Assembly (NCBI GenBank): GCA_021767525.1
Contig: JAASTF010000016.1
Coordinates: 1-21,323, forward strand
Reading direction: 5' to 3'
DNA: 21,323 nt
DNA from: Paracoccaceae bacterium
Lineage (GTDB): Bacteria; Pseudomonadota; Alphaproteobacteria; Rhodobacterales; Rhodobacteraceae
A program made the position numbers and the translations under genes. Positions 1 through 6,930 of the stretch are shown here, in pieces. The notes under the pieces are model-generated. The model saw only the letters and a list, made by a program, of their open reading frames with translations, searched no databases and was not told the DNA's origin. Positions within the stretch are counted from its first letter, which is position 1. The number at the start of each line of letters is the position of its first letter.

Positions 1-95
1 ACGTCACAATGACGCGCGGTTGCGACATGCGGCAGTTTACCCCTTTTGCCGATGCGCGCGCGTGTATACATCAGGGCGCAGTTATCGGAGGACAC

Positions 96-1613
96 ATGGC
101 TTTCTGGATCATTTCGGGCGTTCTGGCTTTGGCTGTCGCGGCGCTTTTGGCCCTCGCGCTGGTGCGCGCGCGGCGCGCGGCGGAACACCCGGCCGCGTAT
201 GATTTGCGCGTCTACCGCGACCAGTTGAAAGAGGTCGATCGCGACCTGGCCCGCGGCGTCATCGGCGAAGAGGATGCCGAGCGTATCCGCGCCGAGGTGT
301 CGCGCCGCATCCTGGCCGCCGACGCGCAGCTGCAAGAGGCCGAAACCGGCGCCGACCAGCCCGCCGGCCTGTCGCGCGGGGTGGCGGTGGGCACCGGCGC
401 GTTGCTGGTGGCCGGGGCCGTGGGGTTGTACTGGCAGCTGGGCGCGCCCGGTTACGGCGATCTGGGCCTGTCGCAGCGCATGGAAATGGCGCGCGAGATG
501 CGCGAGAACCGCCCCTCGCAGGCCGAGGCCGAGGCGCAGGTGCCGCTGGCCCAGATGCCGCAGGACGCGCCGCCCGAATATCTCGACCTGGTCAAGCGCC
601 TGCGCGAGGCCGTGGCCGAGCGCCCCGCCGATCTGCAGGGCCAGACCCTGCTGGCCCGGTCCGAGGCCGCGCTGGGCAATTTCCAGGCCGCCTACAAGGC
701 GCAAGAGGCGATCCTGTCGATCAAGGGCACCGAGGCGACCGCCAAGGATTACGCCGATTACGCCGACATGCTGGTGCTGGCCGCCGGCGGCTATGTCTCG
801 CCCGAGGCCGAAACAGCCCTGCGCGCCGCGCTGGCGCGCGACCCGGGCAACGGCACCGCGCGCTATTACATGGGGCTGATGGCCGCCCAGACCGCCCGCC
901 CCGACCAGGCGTTCCGCGTCTGGGACGCGCTGTTGAACGAAGGCCCCGGTGACGCGCCCTGGATCGCACCCATCCGCGCGCAGATCGAAGAAATGGCCGC
1001 CCGCGCCGGGGTGAACTATACCCTGCCGCCCGAACAGGCGCCGCTGGCCGGCCCGACGGCCGAGGACATGGCCGACGCCGCCAACATGACGCCCGAGGAA
1101 CGCCAGCAGATGATCCGCGGCATGGTCGACCGGCTGATGAACCGGCTGGCGGCCCAAGGTGGCACCGCGCAGGAATGGGCGCAGCTGATCGGCGCGCTGG
1201 GCCAACTGGGCGACACCGCCCGCGCCCAGGCGATCTGGGCCGAGGCGCAGCAGGTTTTTGCCGAACGGCCCGAAATGCTGGCCACCGTGCGCGCCGCCGC
1301 CCAAAGCGCCGGCGTGGCCGAGGGCAGCGCCCTGCCCGGCCCCACCGCCGAGGACGTGCAAAACGCCAACGACATGGCGCCCGAAGATCGCCAGGCGATG
1401 ATCCAGAACATGGTCGCGGGCCTGTCCGAGCGGCTGAATGCCGAGGGCGGCAGCCCGCAGGAATGGGCCCGCCTGATCGGCGCGCTGACCGTGCTGGGCG
1501 ATAACGCCGGCGCGCAGGCCGCGTTCGACACCGCCAGCGCCGCCTATGCCCAGGATACCGCGGGCCTTGCCGTCATCACCCAGGCCGCGCGCGACGCCGG
1601 GATCGCGGAATGA
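96..1613 (+). CDS. ccmI: Cytochrome c maturation protein CcmI (membrane anchor plus TPR-like region)
   Basis: CcmI helps deliver apocytochrome c to the haem-ligation machinery in the inner membrane and periplasm. The 505-residue product opens with a membrane segment (about residues 3-23), then an RRAAEHP stretch and the conserved YRDQLKEVDRDLARGVI block with its coiled-coil continuation, which is the usual CcmI N-terminus. A second hydrophobic segment follows near residues 100-117, then a periplasmic, Ala-rich, TPR-like helical region. The C-terminal part carries two tandem modules of about 95 residues (starting near 319 and 415), each beginning GPTAED and containing an EWA(Q/R)LIGAL core. 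The ATG at 96 is preferred over one at position 9 because GGAGG lies 5 bases before it and the membrane segment starts immediately after it. Its stop overlaps the start of ruvX, so the two genes are probably translationally coupled. Confidence 0.9.
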   Translation: MAFWIISGVLALAVAALLALALVRARRAAEHPAAYDLRVYRDQLKEVDRDLARGVIGEEDAERIRAEVSRRILAADAQLQEAETGADQPAGLSRGVAVGTGALLVAGAVGLYWQLGAPGYGDLGLSQRMEMAREMRENRPSQAEAEAQVPLAQMPQDAPPEYLDLVKRLREAVAERPADLQGQTLLARSEAALGNFQAAYKAQEAILSIKGTEATAKDYADYADMLVLAAGGYVSPEAETALRAALARDPGNGTARYYMGLMAAQTARPDQAFRVWDALLNEGPGDAPWIAPIRAQIEEMAARAGVNYTLPPEQAPLAGPTAEDMADAANMTPEERQQMIRGMVDRLMNRLAAQGGTAQEWAQLIGALGQLGDTARAQAIWAEAQQVFAERPEMLATVRAAAQSAGVAEGSALPGPTAEDVQNANDMAPEDRQAMIQNMVAGLSERLNAEGGSPQEWARLIGALTVLGDNAGAQAAFDTASAAYAQDTAGLAVITQAARDAGIAE

Positions 1614-2086
1614 TCTACGAGGCGGTCGAAGATTTCGCCGCTGCCCTGGCCCCAGGCCGCGCGCTGGCGGGCCTTGACCTGGGCGAGCGCACAATCGGCG
1701 TCGCGGTCAGCGACACGGTGCTGTCGGTCGCCACGCCGCTGGAAACCATCCGGCGCAAGAAATTCGGGGCCGACGCGGAAAAACTGCTGTCGCTGCTGGC
1801 CGCGCGCGATATCGGCGGCATCGTCCTGGGGCTGCCGCGCAACATGGACGGCACCGAGGGTCCGCGCTGCCAATCGACCCGCGCCTTCGCCCGCAACCTC
1901 AGCCGTCTGACCGACCTGCCCATCGGTTTCTGGGATGAACGCCTGTCGACCGTTGCCGCCGAACGCGCGCTCTTGGAGGCGGATACGTCACGAAAACGTC
2001 GCGCCGAGGTGATCGACCACGTCGCCGCCTCGTATATCCTGCAAGGGGCATTGGACCGCATCCGCCACATAAGGGCCACGACATGA
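1610..2086 (+). CDS. ruvX: RuvX/YqgF-family RNase H-fold nuclease (putative Holliday junction resolvase / pre-16S rRNA nuclease)
   Basis: This 158-residue protein has the YqgF/RuvX layout. The first acidic motif is in GLDLGERTIGVAVSD, with the Asp at residue 23. The glycine-rich VLGLPRNMDGTEG block follows, then FWDERLST and a C-terminal IDHVAASYIL helix carrying the last Asp. Family members are cytoplasmic nucleases linked to 16S rRNA 5' maturation and to branched-DNA processing; the sequence cannot say which role dominates. Length is close to the family norm of about 140-160 residues. The start codon overlaps the ccmI stop (ATGA), and the stop overlaps the next gene in the same way, giving a tight three-gene unit. 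The pairing with ccmI looks like chromosomal convenience rather than shared function. Confidence 0.93.
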   Translation: MIYEAVEDFAAALAPGRALAGLDLGERTIGVAVSDTVLSVATPLETIRRKKFGADAEKLLSLLAARDIGGIVLGLPRNMDGTEGPRCQSTRAFARNLSRLTDLPIGFWDERLSTVAAERALLEADTSRKRRAEVIDHVAASYILQGALDRIRHIRATT

Positions 2087-2322
2087 GCGACGGAACCTGG
2101 AAACGCAACGAGATCGACTCGCCCTGCATCAAGGTTTGCGTCGTGCATCCCCAAGAGCGGATTTGCACCGGCTGCCTGCGCACCATCGACGAGATCACGC
2201 GCTGGTCGCGCATGTCGCCGGACGAGCGCAAGACCATCATGGCCACCCTGCCCGAGCGCGCCCCGCGCCTGCAAAAACGCCGCGGCGGCCGCACCGCACG
2301 CCTGGCCCGCAGCGACGGTTAA
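2083..2322 (+). CDS. DUF1289-family small cysteine-motif protein
   Basis: This 79-residue protein matches the DUF1289 pattern: an N-terminal SPCIKVC segment, ICTGCLRT, then EITRWSRMSPDERKTIMATLPER. The four cysteines (residues 15, 19, 28 and 31) are spaced like a small metal site, zinc or Fe-S. That is an inference, because the family has no established function. The C-terminus is strongly basic (Lys/Arg-rich from about residue 64), which would suit nucleic-acid contact. The ATG overlaps the ruvX stop as ATGA. The TAA stop shares bases with the stop of the convergent oxygenase gene: the tetranucleotide TTAA at 2319-2322 ends both. Confidence 0.9.
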   Translation: MSDGTWKRNEIDSPCIKVCVVHPQERICTGCLRTIDEITRWSRMSPDERKTIMATLPERAPRLQKRRGGRTARLARSDG

Positions 2323-3068
2323 TCGGCGGCCAGCCAATCCTCTGACCGGCTGAATTGCGGGCGGAAATAGGCCACCATGCGCCGCGCCGCCCCGTTTGCC
2401 CGCGCCGCGTCCCAGGGTGCGATCCCGTGCAACAGGTGGCGATGCAGCCACACCGCCTGCCCCGGTTGGGCGTCGATCGCAACCGGCGCGATCCGCGCGA
2501 ACACCGCGCGCCGCGCCGCCCAATAGGCATCGGTCAGGTCGGTGTCGGCCACATCCCCCTCACCCACCGCCTTACGCAGCGCCGCGCCCATTATGTCGTG
2601 GCTGCCCGGCCAAACCATCAGCGGCGCCGCCGCGCACGGCTCCAGCGGCAGGCCCAGCACAAAGGCGTGCGGCTCGCGCAAGTACCTGCGCCGCGCGGGG
2701 CCCTCGGGCAGCAACCCGTCCAGATGCGCGGCATAACGCGTCACCCGGTATCGAAACCCCGCATCGCTTTCGCCCGAATCCTTCTGCGGATAGCCCGGAA
2801 ACACGACCGACAGCTGCGCCCGATGCCACGCCCCGTGCCAGCCGGTCATGTCGCGGATCTCTGGCGGCAATTCCACGCCATTCACCGACCCGTCCCGCGC
2901 GTTGGGCAACCCATCGACACCCACGCACCACGTCCCGCCGCTGCGCATCTGCGCTTGCGTGCCCATCAGCGCGGGCAAGCCGTCTGCCGCTGCCCTTTGC
3001 GCCGCCGCAACCCAGCGGGCCAGGTCCGGCCCGCCCTCGATAATCTGGAAACCCTGCCGTATTACCAC
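2319..3068 (-). CDS. Putative Fe(II)/2-oxoglutarate-dependent oxygenase (phytanoyl-CoA dioxygenase-like)
   Basis: Only the part after the TSUP gene's end encodes a sensible protein: about 249 residues from a GTG at 3068, with AAGG seven bases upstream. No ATG lies near this N-terminus. The oxygenase call rests on an H-x-D motif (AHLDG, His115 and Asp117) and a distal His near residue 214 in LHRHLLHGIAPWD, followed by arginines about 15 residues later that could hold 2-oxoglutarate. WPGSHD at the middle is also typical of PhyH-like folds. The substrate is unknown. The GTG overlaps the last codons of the upstream TSUP gene, so the pair is probably cotranscribed and coupled. The fold assignment is by motif only and could be wrong. 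The GTG start is inferred from overlap and Shine-Dalgarno spacing. Confidence 0.72.
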   Translation of the reverse strand: MVIRQGFQIIEGGPDLARWVAAAQRAAADGLPALMGTQAQMRSGGTWCVGVDGLPNARDGSVNGVELPPEIRDMTGWHGAWHRAQLSVVFPGYPQKDSGESDAGFRYRVTRYAAHLDGLLPEGPARRRYLREPHAFVLGLPLEPCAAAPLMVWPGSHDIMGAALRKAVGEGDVADTDLTDAYWAARRAVFARIAPVAIDAQPGQAVWLHRHLLHGIAPWDAARANGAARRMVAYFRPQFSRSEDWLAAD

Positions 3069-3880
3069 CCCAGCGCCTTGCGCAGCATGTTGAGCGCCAC
3101 AAGCGCCAGGAACACGGCAAAGACCCGCTTCAGTGGCTTGGGATCCATCGAATGCGCCAGCTTGACGCCCAGGGGGGCGGTCAACAGCGTCATGGCGATC
3201 ACCACCAGAAAGGCCGGCCCGTTCACCGCGCCCAGCGTAAAGGGCGGCGCATCGGCCACGTCCAGAAACAGGAACCCGATGACCGAGGGCACGGCGATAA
3301 TCACGCCAAAGCCCGCCGCCGTCGCCACCGCGCGGTGAATGGGCGTGTTGTAAAGGCTCATCAAGGGCACGCCGAAACTGCCGCCGCCGATCCCCATCAG
3401 CACCGAAAGGAAACCCACCATCGGCGACAGGATCGCGCGCAAGATGCCCTTGGGCATCGCCTGCCCCAGCCGCCAATGCGCACGGCCCAGGCCCATATAG
3501 GCCCCGATGACCAGTGCCAGCAGGCCGAAAATCCCCTGCAACACGACCGAGCGCAGGCTCGACGCCACCAACACCCCCAGCACCGCGCCGATGGCAATGC
3601 CGATCACCCAGCCGCGCAGGATATCCCAATCCACCGCGCCCTTCTTGTTGTGGCTCAGAACGGATCGCACCGAGGTCACGATGATCGTCGCCAGCGACGT
3701 GGCCAGGCAGACCTGCATCAATTGCGGCCCGTCATAGCCCAGCGTCTGGAAGGCATAGAAAAAGGCCGGAACCAGCACGATGCCGCCGCCCACGCCCAAC
3801 AGACCCGCCAGCACCCCGGCGATCCCGCCGATCACGATCAGCAAAACCAGCATCTGGATCAAAAGCATGGTGTCGGGCAT
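3062..3880 (-). CDS. TSUP-family (TauE/SafE) membrane transporter, probable sulfur-anion or organic-anion exporter
   Basis: This 272-residue, very hydrophobic protein has about eight membrane segments in two homologous halves. Each half carries the family's glycine-rich hallmark: LGVGGGIVLVP near residues 28-38 and MGIGGGSFGVP near 162-173. TSUP members move sulfite, sulfoacetate, taurine-derived or other small anions across the inner membrane; the substrate here cannot be read from sequence. GAGGAG sits six bases before the ATG at 3880, supporting this start. The upstream gap (3881-4087) contains several inverted repeats that could be regulator sites. The stop codon overlaps the GTG start of the downstream oxygenase-like gene. 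Confidence 0.93.
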   Translation of the reverse strand: MPDTMLLIQMLVLLIVIGGIAGVLAGLLGVGGGIVLVPAFFYAFQTLGYDGPQLMQVCLATSLATIIVTSVRSVLSHNKKGAVDWDILRGWVIGIAIGAVLGVLVASSLRSVVLQGIFGLLALVIGAYMGLGRAHWRLGQAMPKGILRAILSPMVGFLSVLMGIGGGSFGVPLMSLYNTPIHRAVATAAGFGVIIAVPSVIGFLFLDVADAPPFTLGAVNGPAFLVVIAMTLLTAPLGVKLAHSMDPKPLKRVFAVFLALVALNMLRKALGW

Positions 3881-3904
3881 CGGGCACTCCTCGTCTTGCG
3901 CGGC

Positions 3905-3979
3905 AAACCGTTACACCGCGCCTTAGCGAATGGCCAGATAGCGCGGTTTTCAAACCGCGCGGTTTTGCCCTGAAACCGC
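3905..3979. repeat. Cluster of GCGGTTT/AAACCGC inverted repeats upstream of the TSUP gene
   Basis: A perfect dyad with 9-base arms (GCGCGGTTT and AAACCGCGC, 2-base spacer) occupies 3941-3960. The same half-site recurs at once: GCGGTTT at 3959-3965 and AAACCGC at 3973-3979 form a second, overlapping dyad. A degenerate AAACCG occurs at 3905-3910. It lies 61-99 bases before the TSUP start. It could be an operator with several half-sites. A terminator is less likely because no T-run follows on either strand. Confidence 0.5.
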
Positions 3980-3990
3980 ACGAGTCCTGC

Positions 3991-4013
3991 ATATTTATAC
4001 CTACCATAAATAT
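3991..4013. promoter_or_regulatory. AT-rich perfect inverted repeat, operator-like
   Basis: ATATTTAT (3991-3998) and ATAAATAT (4006-4013) are exact reverse complements separated by 7 bases. The stretch is conspicuously AT-rich in a GC-rich window. It lies about 110-135 bases upstream of the TSUP gene on the minus strand. AT-rich dyads of this size are typical of small dimeric repressors (ArsR, MarR or TetR type), some of which control TSUP transporters. No such regulator gene is visible nearby, so the function is inferred. Confidence 0.45.
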
Positions 4014-4030
4014 ACGCAGTCCCGCGCAGG

Positions 4031-4048
4031 GTGGGCAGTTCTGCCCAC
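4031..4048. repeat. Perfect 18-base inverted repeat between dusA and the TSUP gene
   Basis: GTGGGCAG (4031-4038) and CTGCCCAC (4041-4048) are exact reverse complements around a 2-base centre. It sits 40 bases beyond the dusA stop on the minus strand. As RNA it would form a GC-rich hairpin, but the loop is too tight and no U-run follows, so a standard intrinsic terminator is not supported. It may be an operator or a transcript-end structure. Confidence 0.4.
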
Positions 4049-4087
4049 TATCCTCGAAAAACGCCCATTAAGGATACGTCTTGCAGC

Positions 4088-5089
4088 CTACTCCGCCGCC
4101 TGCGCCGCGGCCCCTTCGACAGCCGCCAACGCCTCTTGCAGAACAGTCAGGTTTGCCCCGTTATGCGTTGATTTTTCCGACAAAATCCGCTTCCACTGTC
4201 GCGCGCCAGGCTGCCCGTGAAACAGGCCCAGCATGTGCCGTGTCACCTGGTGCAACCGCCCTCCGGCCGTCAAATGCGCATCGATATAGGGGAACATTTC
4301 CCGCACAACATCCGCACGACTCTGCGCAATACACTGTTTTCCAAATACTTTTTCGTCCGCCTCGGCCAGTATATCCCACGGCTGGTGATAGGCTGCGCGC
4401 CCGATCATCACCCCGTCCAGGCCCCCATTCAGCAGCGTTTCGGCCTGCTCCAACCTGTCGATTCCCCCGTTTATCGAGATATGCAGGTTCGGGAACAGCT
4501 GCTTCATCTCTTGAACCAAAGGATAATCTAGGGGCGGTATGTCCCGGTTTTCTTTCGGAGAAAGCCCTTGCAGCCACGCCTTGCGCGCATGGATCGTTAC
4601 CCGCTCGCACCCCGCCGCGACGATCTGCGCCAGGAACTCGGGCAGCACATGCGCCGGGTCTTGATCGTCCACGCCGATGCGGCATTTCACGGTCACCTCC
4701 ACGTCCACCGCATCCCGCATCGCCCGCACGCAATCCGCCACAAGTGCCGGATTTTTCATGAGAATCGCACCAAACGTGCCCGATTGCACCCGGTCGCTGG
4801 GACAACCGCAATTCAGGTTGATCTCGTCATAGCCCGCGTCTTGCCCCAACCGCGCCGCCCGTGCGAGTTCAGACGGGTCCGAGCCGCCCAACTGCAAGGC
4901 GACGGGGTGCTCTTCTTCATTAAAATCAAGCAGATGCAGCGCATTCCCCCGCACCAGCGCCGGCGCGGTGACCATCTCGGTATACAACAACGCCTGCCCG
5001 CTGATGAGACGATGGAAATACCGGCAATGCCGGTCCGTCCAGTCCATCATAGGGGCGACCGATAGTTTCGCGTGTTGGGTTATTTGCAT
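4088..5089 (-). CDS. dusA: tRNA-dihydrouridine(20/20a) synthase DusA
   Basis: DusA is an FMN- and NADPH-dependent enzyme that reduces U20/U20a in the tRNA D-loop. The 333-residue product has the TIM-barrel landmarks in order: LSVAPMMDWTDRHCRYFHR near the N-terminus, HPVALQLGGSDP, EINLNCGCPSDRVQSGTFGAIL with the catalytic Cys at about residue 96, VTVKCRIGVDD, ERVTIHARKAWLQGLSPKENR and ISINGGI. These motifs are specific to the DusA subgroup. The ATG at 5089 is chosen because family members begin just ahead of the APMMDWTDRH block; a longer reading from a TTG at 5161 adds 24 residues with no family match. Its ribosome-binding site is weak. It is probably transcribed alone. Confidence 0.95.
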   Translation of the reverse strand: MQITQHAKLSVAPMMDWTDRHCRYFHRLISGQALLYTEMVTAPALVRGNALHLLDFNEEEHPVALQLGGSDPSELARAARLGQDAGYDEINLNCGCPSDRVQSGTFGAILMKNPALVADCVRAMRDAVDVEVTVKCRIGVDDQDPAHVLPEFLAQIVAAGCERVTIHARKAWLQGLSPKENRDIPPLDYPLVQEMKQLFPNLHISINGGIDRLEQAETLLNGGLDGVMIGRAAYHQPWDILAEADEKVFGKQCIAQSRADVVREMFPYIDAHLTAGGRLHQVTRHMLGLFHGQPGARQWKRILSEKSTHNGANLTVLQEALAAVEGAAAQAAE

Positions 5090-5167
5090 TGCAGCATCTT
5101 CTGGTGTTTGGCCGAAAAGTCGGGAAACCAGACCGATACCCCTGAACGCGCTTTTCCTCAAGGGATG

Positions 5168-5386
5168 TCATTTCCACCACGGCACGGGCGAGAACAGCGC
5201 CTGCCAGGCGGCGCATTTCGCGGGCGGCAATCGCAACATTACCAAATGGTAATCATCCAGCAACATAGGCCTGATCTGACCCGCGTAAATCGCGTCGTGT
5301 CCCTGCCGCATCCATGCGGCCAGGCACGACAGGCAGAAGATGCAGAAAATCGCGAACGAGGCAGACGCGCGGACCCGAAAGGTCAA
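5168..5386 (-). CDS. Candidate small membrane or secreted protein (doubtful)
   Basis: This is an open frame of 72 codons starting at a TTG, upstream of dusA on the same strand. Its product would have one hydrophobic stretch with three cysteines (about residues 10-25, FAIFCIFCLSCLAAW), then a soluble tail ending in PVPWWK. Many codons end in G or C, as in real genes of this window. Against it: no ATG precedes the hydrophobic part, the ribosome-binding site is poor, the first codons overlap the PAP2 reading frame on the other strand, and an operator-like palindrome lies inside it. I recognise no family. Confidence 0.2.
   Translation of the reverse strand: MTFRVRASASFAIFCIFCLSCLAAWMRQGHDAIYAGQIRPMLLDDYHLVMLRLPPAKCAAWQALFSPVPWWK
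5238..5253. promoter_or_regulatory. Perfect palindrome ATTACCA-AA-TGGTAAT upstream of the lipid-modification operon
   Basis: Seven-base arms ATTACCA (5238-5244) and TGGTAAT (5247-5253) flank a 2-base centre. The site is AT-rich against a GC-rich background. It lies 87 bases before the first gene of the PAP2-GT2-LAB_N-GT39 operon, where a promoter would be expected, and about 150 bases upstream of the divergent dusA start. It looks like a binding site for a dimeric transcription factor. OmpR-family regulators usually bind direct repeats, so it need not be the target of the operon's own regulator. Confidence 0.45.
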
Positions 5387-6152
5387 TCCCGAAACGGCGC
5401 GCCACGAAAGCGCCGGCTTGACCGCCGCGGCAAATATCGGGATCGGCTGGGCAAGTGACGCACGGCAAGGGTTGATCCGCGCATGGCTGGTAGCATTCGT
5501 GGCCGCGGCGGTGGTATTCAGCGTGTTTCCGTCGATCGACCTGTTCGTGTCGTCCCTGTTCTATCGGGGTGGTGGTTTTATCGGCGCGCGATCGCCGCTG
5601 CTTGAAGCCGTCAGGCAAAGCATTTGGACCTTCACCCTGGTGGTCGGGATCGCGGCCCTTGCCGGATCACTGATCGCGATCCTGCGCGACCGCTTGCTGG
5701 GGTCGACCTACCATCTTTGGAACATCGTGGTGGCCGTTTACCTGTTAGGGCCGGGATTGGCGGCAAACGTTCTTTTGAAATCCCACTGGGGGCGCGCCAG
5801 GCCCGCCCATCTGGTTGAATTCGGCGGCACGGCCGACTTTACCCCCGCGCTGTTGCCCAGCGATGAGTGCGCGCGAAACTGCTCGTTCGTGTCGGGCGAA
5901 GCGTCGGGCGCCACGGCTGCTGCGATTGCCATCTGGCTTTTGTCGGCGCCGCTCCCGCAGCCCTGGCTGCGCCGCGCCTGCCGCGCGTTCGCGATCGCCA
6001 TCGCGGTGGTCGGATCGTCGCTGCGCATCGTCGCGGGGCGGCATTTTCTATCAGATGTCGTCTTTGCCGTGCTGATCGTCACCGGGATCGCGCTCTTCCT
6101 GCTGCGCTACCAACCGAAACCTGCATCGAAGGTGGAAAATGCTGCAGAGTAA
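5340..6152 (+). CDS. PAP2-superfamily membrane phosphatase, probably acting on lipid or polyprenyl phosphates
   Basis: The three PAP2 phosphatase motifs occur in order: KSHWGRARP (from residue 147), CSFVSGEAS (Ser185-Gly186-Glu187) and SLRIVAGRHFLSD (Arg229, His235, Asp239). In classical members the middle motif is PSGH; here Glu replaces the His thought to act as acid/base, while the nucleophilic His of motif 3 is kept. Five or so membrane segments surround these motifs, the normal LpxE/PgpB-like topology, so the active site should face the periplasm. The ATG at 5340 gives 270 residues, but the first ~45 are hydrophilic and unmatched; a TTG just before IRAWLVAF is a possible alternative. The stop overlaps the following GT2 gene by 14 bases. 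Lipid A 1- or 4'-phosphatase, or polyprenyl-diphosphate phosphatase, are the likely roles. Confidence 0.88.
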   Translation: MQKIANEADARTRKVNPETARHESAGLTAAANIGIGWASDARQGLIRAWLVAFVAAAVVFSVFPSIDLFVSSLFYRGGGFIGARSPLLEAVRQSIWTFTLVVGIAALAGSLIAILRDRLLGSTYHLWNIVVAVYLLGPGLAANVLLKSHWGRARPAHLVEFGGTADFTPALLPSDECARNCSFVSGEASGATAAAIAIWLLSAPLPQPWLRRACRAFAIAIAVVGSSLRIVAGRHFLSDVVFAVLIVTGIALFLLRYQPKPASKVENAAE

Positions 6153-6930
6153 ACGCCCCAGCCCCGAGATTTCCGTCGTCATCCCCGCGCTCAACGAGGC
6201 CGAGACCATTCGCGGCCTTCTGCAGCGGATCGACAACGCGCTGGCAGGCCGCGATTTCGAGATCGTCGTGGTAGACGACGGATCCGAGGACGACACGGCG
6301 GCGCATGTTCTGGCCGGGCCTGCGCATTGGCGTGTCATTCAGCACGACAGGCGCGGCGGTCAGTCCGCGGCCATCCACTCGGGCGTCGTGGCGGCGCAGG
6401 GCGCGCTGATCGTCACGCTGGACGCCGACGGGCAGAACCCGCCCGAAGAGATCCCCAAACTGTTGGAAACCTGGAGCAGGCACGCGGGCAAGGCCCAGCT
6501 GGGCCTGGTCGCGGGTCAACGGGTGAAGCGAAAGGACACGCGCGCCAAGCTGTGGGCCTCGCGCGCGGCCAACGCGATCCGGGGCGCCGCGTTAAAGGAT
6601 GGAACGCGCGACACCGGCTGCGGGCTGAAGCTTTTTCCGCGCGACGTGTTTCTGGCGCTGCCCTATTTCGATCACATGCACCGTTATTTGCCGGCGCTGG
6701 TGGCACGCCTGGGTCTGGATGTCGCGCATGTCGACGTGGCACACGCACCCCGGCAAGCGGGTGTCTCGAAATACTCCAACCTGCAACGGGCGCTGGTTGG
6801 CGCCGTCGATCTGTTGGGGGTGATGTGGTTGATCCGGCGCAAGAAAACGCCGCATCCGACCGCTTTGCAAAAAACCATGCCGACAGTGGAAACGCAGCCC
6901 GCGTCGGACCGTGCCGAGAGGGTCGAATGA
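6139..6930 (+). CDS. GT2-family glycosyltransferase, polyprenyl-phosphate sugar synthase type (DPM1/ArnC/RgtE-like)
   Basis: This 263-residue protein starts EISVVIPALNEAETI and continues with FEIVVVDDGSEDDT, then LDADGQNPPEEI, where the metal-binding D-x-D is at residues 95-97. The order and wording are those of enzymes that move a sugar from a nucleotide donor onto dolichyl or undecaprenyl phosphate at the cytoplasmic face. The DTGCGLKLFPRDVF and FDHMHRYLPAL blocks also match this group. Unlike ArnC or GtrB it lacks the two C-terminal membrane helices and ends in a short polar tail, so it is DPM1-like and probably peripheral. It overlaps the PAP2 gene and ends in an ATGA overlap with the LAB_N gene. 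The sugar is unknown; galacturonate, aminoarabinose and hexoses are all possible. Confidence 0.9.
   Translation: MLQSKRPSPEISVVIPALNEAETIRGLLQRIDNALAGRDFEIVVVDDGSEDDTAAHVLAGPAHWRVIQHDRRGGQSAAIHSGVVAAQGALIVTLDADGQNPPEEIPKLLETWSRHAGKAQLGLVAGQRVKRKDTRAKLWASRAANAIRGAALKDGTRDTGCGLKLFPRDVFLALPYFDHMHRYLPALVARLGLDVAHVDVAHAPRQAGVSKYSNLQRALVGAVDLLGVMWLIRRKKTPHPTALQKTMPTVETQPASDRAERVE

Noticed and set aside
36..70. TTTACC/TATACA as a sigma-70 promoter for ccmI
   Set aside because: TATACA at 65-70 is a fair -10 box, but no -35-like hexamer lies at the right distance, so the call would be a guess.
4081..4761. Long plus-strand open frame opposite dusA
   Set aside because: It is Pro/Arg/Ser-rich with no family similarity and is the mirror of a strongly conserved dusA frame.
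5089..5161. Extended N-terminus for DusA from a TTG
   Set aside because: The extra 24 residues match nothing expected in DusA, and the ATG at 5089 gives the normal length.
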